Assembly (NCBI RefSeq): GCF_002198095.1
Contig: NZ_NHMK01000025.1
Location: 62,001 to 126,000, forward strand
Length of the DNA stretch: 64,000 nucleotides
Reading direction: 5' to 3'
DNA from: Deinococcus indicus
GTDB lineage: Bacteria > Deinococcota > Deinococci > Deinococcales > Deinococcaceae
The notes under the pieces were generated by a model, which was given only the letters and a program-made list of their open reading frames with translations, made no database searches and was not told the DNA's origin. How positions within the stretch are numbered: the first letter of the stretch is position 1; each line of letters begins with the position of its first letter. A program made the position numbers and the translations under genes. Below, piece by piece: positions 59,843 through 64,000 of the stretch.

Positions 59843-60334
59843 ATGACGAGAATCCTGGTCACGACGGACGGCAGCGAGCTGGGTCACGGGGCGTTGGCGC
59901 ACGCGCAGGCGCTGGCGGGGGCGGCGCACGCGGCGTTGACGGTGCTGTGCGTGCAGGCGGACCCGGCGGTGCTGGTGGGTGAGTTCGCGTACGTGCCGCC
60001 GGTGGATCCCGAGGCGTTCGCGGCGCAGGCCCAGGCGTTGCGGGCCGAGTTGCAGACGCTGGCGCCGGGGGCGCGCGTGCGGGTGGAGCCGGCGGCGGGC
60101 CGGACGTTGCTGCGGGCGATTCTGGACGTGGTGCATGACGAGGACGCCGCGCTGATCGTCATGAGCACGCATGGGCGCAGCGGGCTGGGGCGGGCGCTGC
60201 TGGGCAGCGTGGCCGAGGCGGTCGCGCACCACGCGCCGGTGCCGGTGATGCTGGTCCGGGCGGGGCAGGTGCCGGCGGTGTGGGGGGTGACGGAACCGGA
60301 CCGTCCGGCGGCGGCGCACACGCCCACCGCGTAG
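59843..60334 (+). CDS. Universal stress protein (UspA family)
   Basis: 163 residues. ILVTTDGSELGHGALAHAQAL is the first strand/loop, and the ATP-binding motif is VMSTHGRSGLGRALLGSVAEAV (about residues 107-128, G-x2-G-x9-GS). UspA-like proteins bind ATP and help in stress survival. GGAGG lies 9 bases before the ATG, so this gene, unlike most here, has a Shine-Dalgarno start. It is transcribed by itself. Confidence 0.9.
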   Translation: MTRILVTTDGSELGHGALAHAQALAGAAHAALTVLCVQADPAVLVGEFAYVPPVDPEAFAAQAQALRAELQTLAPGARVRVEPAAGRTLLRAILDVVHDEDAALIVMSTHGRSGLGRALLGSVAEAVAHHAPVPVMLVRAGQVPAVWGVTEPDRPAAAHTPTA

Positions 60335-60397
60335 CGGGCCGGGAGGGGGCGGCACCCCCTCCGGTGTCAGCTCACCGTTGCCCGCGCGGGCGTTCGG

Positions 60398-60403
60398 TAC
60401 ACT
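60398..60403 (+). promoter_or_regulatory. -10 box, leaderless, of the U32 protein gene
   Basis: TACACT with 8 bases to ATG 60412. Confidence 0.5.
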
Positions 60404-60411
60404 GGCGCGTT

Positions 60412-63030
60412 ATGCCGCGTGTTCCCGTGAAACCTGAAGTGATGAGCCCCGTGGGCGGTGAGGCGCAGTTGCGTGCCGCCGTGGAGGCCGGCGCGGACGC
60501 CGTGTTCTTCGGCGTGAACCCGGCCCGTGATCAGGCGGGCCGCGCCGGCCGGGCCGACGGGGCGGGGTTTCACGCACGCGCCAAGGTGGGCTTCGAACTG
60601 GAGGCCCTGCCGGAGATCATGAGCGGCCTGCACGCGCGGGGGGTGCAGGGCTTCGTGACGTTCAACGTGCTGGTGTTCGACCGGGAGTTGCGGCAGGCCG
60701 AGCGGCAGCTGATCGCGCTGGCCGAGGCGGGCGTGGACGCACTGATCGTGCAGGATCACGGCGTGGCGCGCCTGGCGCACGAGATCTGCCCGGACCTGCC
60801 CATTCACGGCAGCACCCAGATGAGCATCACGTCCGCCGAGGGGGCCGAACTCGCGCGGCGCTTCGGGGCGAGCCGCGTGGTGCTGGGCCGCGAACTGAGC
60901 CTGCGGGACATCGAACGCATTGCGGGGCAGACGGACATCGAACTGGAGACCTTCGTGCACGGGGCGCTGTGTGTCAGTTACTCGGGGCAGTGTTTCTCCA
61001 GTGAAGCCTGGGGTGGGCGCAGCGCGAACCGTGGGCAGTGCGCGCAGGCCTGCCGCCTGCCGTACGACCTGTTCGTGGACGGCGTGCAGCGCGACCTGGG
61101 CGACGCCCGTTACCTGCTGTCGCCCGGCGACCTGTACGCGCTGCATCAGGTGCCCGAGCTGGTGCGGATCGGCGTGGACTGCCTGAAGATCGAGGGCCGC
61201 TACAAGGACGCCGAGTTCGTCGCCCTGACGACCGCCGCGTACCGCAAGGCCGTGGATGAAGCCTGGGCGGGCCTGCCGCTGAGCGTCACCCGGCAGGAGG
61301 AGCAGGACCTGGAACAGGTGTACTCGCGCGGGCTGGCGCCGCACTTCATGGCGGGCACGAACCACCAGACGGTCGTGCGGGGCCGCGCGCCCAGGCACCG
61401 GGGCGTGCGCGTGGGCACCGTGCGCGGCGTGACCGAGCGCGGCGTGCTGGTCGAACTGAGCGAACCCCTGAAACCCGGCGACGGACTGGTGTTCGACCCG
61501 GCCAACTGGCGCGCCCCCGAGGGCCGCGAGGAGGGCGGGTTCCTGTACGGCCTGTGGCAGGACGGCCGGCAGCTGGACGACGCGGCGCTGGCCCGCGTCC
61601 GGGCGGGCGGCGTGTACGAACTGCGCTTCGGGCGCGGCGCCGTCGATGGCCGCCGCGTGCGCGAGGGCGACCCGGTCTGGCGCACCCAGGACCCCACCCT
61701 GGCGGCTCGCGTGAAACCGCTCGTCGAGGCGGCCGACCCGGTGTACACCCGCCCGGTCACGGCGCACTTCATGGGGCACGTGGGCTTCCCGCCCGCCCTG
61801 ACCCTGACCGACGGGCAGGGCCACAGCGTCACCGCGACCCTGCCCGACCCGCTGGGCGAGGCCCGCAACCGCGCGCTGGACGAGGCGGGTCTGCGCGAGC
61901 AGCTGGGCAAGCTGGGCGGCACGCCGTTCCACCTGCAGGACCTGACCACCGACCTGCGCGGCGCGGGGTTCCTGCCGGTCAGCGCCCTGAACGCCCTGCG
62001 CCGCGACGCGACCGCGCAACTGACCGCCCTGCGCGCCCAGGCGCCCGAGCGCCGCACGGCGCCCCGCCTGGACGGCACCCTGGCCGCCCTGCCCCGCGCG
62101 GACCGCGCCCCGGCCCCCGCCGCCCCGAGACTGCACGTGCTGGTCCGCACGCCCGAACAGCTGGACGCCGCGCTGGAGGCCCGCCCGGACTCGGTCACGC
62201 TGGACTACCTGGAACTGTACGGCCTGAAACCCAGCGTGGAGCGCGTGCGGGCCGCCGGGCTGCCCGTGCGGGTCGCCAGCCCCCGCATCCTGAAACCCAC
62301 CGAGCAGAACCTCCAGAAGTTCCTGCAATCCCTGAACGCCGGCATCCTGGTCCGTAGCGGCGGCCTGCTTGAGGGCCTGCAGGAGCAGCGTGGACAGGAA
62401 TCGGGCGGGCAGGAATCGGGCGGGGCGGAACTGACCGGGGATTTCAGCCTGAACGCCGCGAACGTCCTGACCACCCGCGCCCTGCTGGACCTGGGCCTGA
62501 CCCGCCTGACGCCCACCCACGACCTGAACGCGCAGCAGATCACGGAACTCGCCGGACTGGTCGGCGGCGACCATCTGGAAGTCATCGCGTACGGGCACCT
62601 GCCGGTCTTCCACACCGAACACTGCGTGTTCTGCCGCTTCCTGAGCAGCGGCACCGACTACACCAACTGCGGGCACCCCTGCGAGACGCACCGGGTCGCC
62701 CTGCGCGACGAACGCGGCCACACCCACCCGGTCATGGCGGACGTCGGCTGCCGCAACACCGTGTTCGAGGGCCGCCCGCAGGTGGCCGCGCCGCACCTGG
62801 GCGCGTGGCTGCGCGCCGGGATCCGCGACCTGCGCCTGGAATTCGTTCATGAGACGCCGCAGCAGGTCACGGGCGTCATCGCGGCGCACCGCGCCTTCCT
62901 GGCCGGTGACCTGTCGGCCGCCGACCTGCAGGTCACCCTGGACGACCTGTCCGCCGGGTCCGGCGTGACCGAGGGCAGCCTGTTCGTCCCGCACGACTTC
63001 GGCACCCTGGACGCCCTGCCGGTGCTGTGA
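60412..63030 (+). CDS. Long U32 family peptidase / RlhA-like protein
   Basis: 872 residues from ATG 60412. MSPVGGEAQLRAAVEAGADAVFFG is the U32 opening. The cysteine cluster ETFVHGALCVSYSGQC ... GGRSANRGQCAQACRLPY (about residues 181-220) is that of the RlhA/YegQ group, some members of which are RNA-hydroxylating enzymes rather than proteases. A further Cys-rich part, HTEHCVFCRF ... CGHPCETHR (about 734-764), lies near the C-terminus. A long middle region (about 380-600) has no recognised domain. E. coli RlhA has about 650 residues. Confidence 0.87.
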   Translation: MPRVPVKPEVMSPVGGEAQLRAAVEAGADAVFFGVNPARDQAGRAGRADGAGFHARAKVGFELEALPEIMSGLHARGVQGFVTFNVLVFDRELRQAERQLIALAEAGVDALIVQDHGVARLAHEICPDLPIHGSTQMSITSAEGAELARRFGASRVVLGRELSLRDIERIAGQTDIELETFVHGALCVSYSGQCFSSEAWGGRSANRGQCAQACRLPYDLFVDGVQRDLGDARYLLSPGDLYALHQVPELVRIGVDCLKIEGRYKDAEFVALTTAAYRKAVDEAWAGLPLSVTRQEEQDLEQVYSRGLAPHFMAGTNHQTVVRGRAPRHRGVRVGTVRGVTERGVLVELSEPLKPGDGLVFDPANWRAPEGREEGGFLYGLWQDGRQLDDAALARVRAGGVYELRFGRGAVDGRRVREGDPVWRTQDPTLAARVKPLVEAADPVYTRPVTAHFMGHVGFPPALTLTDGQGHSVTATLPDPLGEARNRALDEAGLREQLGKLGGTPFHLQDLTTDLRGAGFLPVSALNALRRDATAQLTALRAQAPERRTAPRLDGTLAALPRADRAPAPAAPRLHVLVRTPEQLDAALEARPDSVTLDYLELYGLKPSVERVRAAGLPVRVASPRILKPTEQNLQKFLQSLNAGILVRSGGLLEGLQEQRGQESGGQESGGAELTGDFSLNAANVLTTRALLDLGLTRLTPTHDLNAQQITELAGLVGGDHLEVIAYGHLPVFHTEHCVFCRFLSSGTDYTNCGHPCETHRVALRDERGHTHPVMADVGCRNTVFEGRPQVAAPHLGAWLRAGIRDLRLEFVHETPQQVTGVIAAHRAFLAGDLSAADLQVTLDDLSAGSGVTEGSLFVPHDFGTLDALPVL

Positions 63031-63334
63031 TCCGGTCGCTGTCGTCCGGGCAGGGCGGCTGGGGGTAGAACGCCTTCCCGGTTGCCCACGAGGCAGACAG
63101 GGTCCGTCGCACCCCCTCGCCCCGCCCGGATGGAGGGGCCTTCGCAGTGCGTTCAATCGAGCCGTCTGACGTGAATCTGACGGTCCGCGACGCTTCAGAA
63201 ACGGTGAATGCCGGGCGGAAACGGCGCGGGCAGCGGCGCAGAGCGAATCCAGTGCTCCCACAGGCGCGGGTGGAGGGGGAGGACTTCTCACCTCGGATCT
63301 CATCTGCGCTGCGGGCAGTTCTGTACGCTGGGTC
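63031..63334. other. Intergenic region between the U32 and DUF402 genes
   Basis: 304 bases. It contains no convincing gene. A 63-codon frame at 63147-63338 runs through it but has Arg-rich, biased composition and no start signal. The end holds the DUF402 leaderless box. Confidence 0.5.
63324..63329 (+). promoter_or_regulatory. -10 box, leaderless, of the DUF402 gene
   Basis: TACGCT with 5 bases to ATG 63335. Confidence 0.45.
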
Positions 63335-63856
63335 ATGACCCGACAGGCGCATCCGGTGAAGGTGGAGAGACACGACGTGGCCGCACGTTGCCATTACACC
63401 AACACGGGAGCGCGCCCCGTCCACACCTACCGCGAAACGCCCTTCGGCCTGTTCGTGGCCCGCGAGTTCCACGCTCACCCGCGCGTACGACACTGGCAGG
63501 CGCACCTGATCCCGGCGCTGAATCTGGTCGTGTGCCGCTACGACTTTCACGGGCGGCGCGAACACGACTACTACCTGGACGTGGCGGACATCACCCGGCA
63601 CGGGGACGTGTGGCAGGTGCGGGACCTGTACCTGGACCTGATCGTCCACGACGGCCTGATGGCCGAGATCGCCGACACGGACGAACTGCTCGCTGCGCGC
63701 AAGGCCGGCTACCTGACCGAGGCCGAGATGCACCGCGCCGTCGCCATCGCGCACGCGGCGCTGTCCGGGCTGGGCCGCGCCCGGTACGTGCTGCCCGACT
63801 GGCTGGCCCGCCGCGACCTGCACCTGCACTGGTGCGACGCGGCCGCCCTCGCCTGA
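63335..63856 (+). CDS. DUF402-domain protein
   Basis: 173 residues. The DUF402 barrel is seen in NLVVCRYDFHGRREHDYYLDVADITRHG (about residues 67-94) and DVWQVRDLYLDLIVHDG, with the paired acidic residues (YYLDV, DLYLDL) that bind metal in nucleoside di/triphosphate phosphatases of this family (FomD-like and Ntdp enzymes). Its substrate here is unknown. The stop shares a base with repeat copy 14. Confidence 0.83.
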   Translation: MTRQAHPVKVERHDVAARCHYTNTGARPVHTYRETPFGLFVAREFHAHPRVRHWQAHLIPALNLVVCRYDFHGRREHDYYLDVADITRHGDVWQVRDLYLDLIVHDGLMAEIADTDELLAARKAGYLTEAEMHRAVAIAHAALSGLGRARYVLPDWLARRDLHLHWCDAAALA

Positions 63857-63898
63857 TACGGACTCCGATTGAAGGGGCTGTGCAGCCCGTCCCATCCG
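63856..63898 (+). repeat. Interspersed repeat copy 14 (left end only)
   Basis: 43 bp: ATACGGACTCCGATTGAAGG, the GGGCT/AGCCC hairpin and the CCATCC after it, then the family sequence stops. The first A belongs to the stop codon of the DUF402 gene. Confidence 0.85.
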
Positions 63899-63905
63899 GG
63901 AGGTG

Positions 63906-63911
63906 TATCTT
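63906..63911 (+). promoter_or_regulatory. -10 box, leaderless, of the last gene
   Basis: TATCTT with 7 bases to ATG 63919. Confidence 0.4.
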
Positions 63912-63918
63912 CCGGGGC

Positions 63919-64000
63919 ATGGCCACCGACCGCCCCGCCCTGTCCGAAGCCCAGGCGCGGCTGGCCGCCACGGTGCCCGCCGCCCTCCGGCGCATCCGGG
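63919..64000 (+). CDS. Start of an unidentified gene (cut by the window)
   Basis: 27 codons are visible (MATDRPALSEAQARLAATVP and on), starting 7 bases after TATCTT. The frame is open to the end of the window. No family can be named from this short piece. Confidence 0.5.
   Translation, partial: MATDRPALSEAQARLAATVPAALRRIR

Noticed and set aside
60367..63336. A 989-codon open frame on the minus strand over the U32 gene
   Set aside because: Shadow of the U32 gene, with biased composition and no recognisable motif.
63147..63338. A 63-codon frame between the U32 and DUF402 genes
   Set aside because: Arg-rich, no start signal, and overlaps the DUF402 start; judged chance.

Overview
The window is chromosomal DNA of a GC-rich bacterium of the genus Deinococcus or a very close relative. 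The protein set points there: a TrpRS of the Deinococcus TrpRS I type, an SLH-domain outer membrane protein, a YmdB-type phosphodiesterase and a CoA-pyrophosphatase Nudix enzyme of kinds studied in D. radiodurans, Gat-type amidotransferase subunit A, RecJ and SMC. Promoters also fit: many genes have a TANNNT -10 box only 5-9 bases before the start codon and no Shine-Dalgarno site, the leaderless pattern typical of Deinococcus. No transposase, phage gene, CRISPR array or plasmid gene was found. This is core genome, with unusual content between the genes.

Layout. 0-4 kb: arginine cluster (argF end, acetyltransferase, Nudix, unknown gene, argC) plus a shikimate-dehydrogenase-like gene and a lipoprotein. 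4-8 kb, minus strand: scpA, trpS, a PpiD/SurA-like foldase, then tRNA-Arg(CCG). 8-18 kb: SIS-like protein, hom, prfA with a leader ORF, Nudix, greA, HD phosphohydrolase, enoyl-CoA hydratase, nucleoside phosphorylase, SLH/collagen-like/beta-barrel protein. 18-29 kb: lapA-like, recJ, renalase-like oxidoreductase, CoA-binding protein, hemL, lipoprotein hydrolase, thiamine pyrophosphokinase, pyrG, coaE. 29-36 kb: TPR protein, CAP lipoprotein, gatA, truB, rsuA/rluB-type synthase. 36-40 kb: rnpB, DUF423 protein, then the start of the division/cell-wall cluster mraZ-rsmH-ftsL-ftsI. 40-47 kb: a possible small RNA, 3D-domain protein, FtsX-type permease, PEGA protein, Nudix/mazG pair, small secreted and membrane proteins, short-chain dehydrogenase. 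47-54 kb: smpB, amidase-fold protein, GerMN protein, smc. 54-64 kb: alpha-amylase, ppc, YmdB-type phosphodiesterase, UspA, a long U32 protein, DUF402 protein and the start of one more gene.

The most striking feature is a family of short interspersed repeats: about 14 full, deleted or broken copies, up to 160 bp, with imperfect terminal inverted repeats (ATACGGAYTCCG) and internal hairpins. In 10 copies the terminal base is part of a neighbouring gene's stop codon, and in one the other end supplies the Shine-Dalgarno and ATG of a gene. A second, larger repeat with perfect 14-bp terminal inverted repeats lies against or inside two copies. Other points of interest are a leader ORF overlapping the prfA start, a possible attenuator before pyrG, two arrays of MraZ-type operators, an AT-rich set of four hairpins ending in a terminator, an amidase fold without its zinc ligands, and a cysteine motif in TrpRS like that of iron-sulfur TrpRS.

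Functions were assigned by reading motifs. No database search was run.
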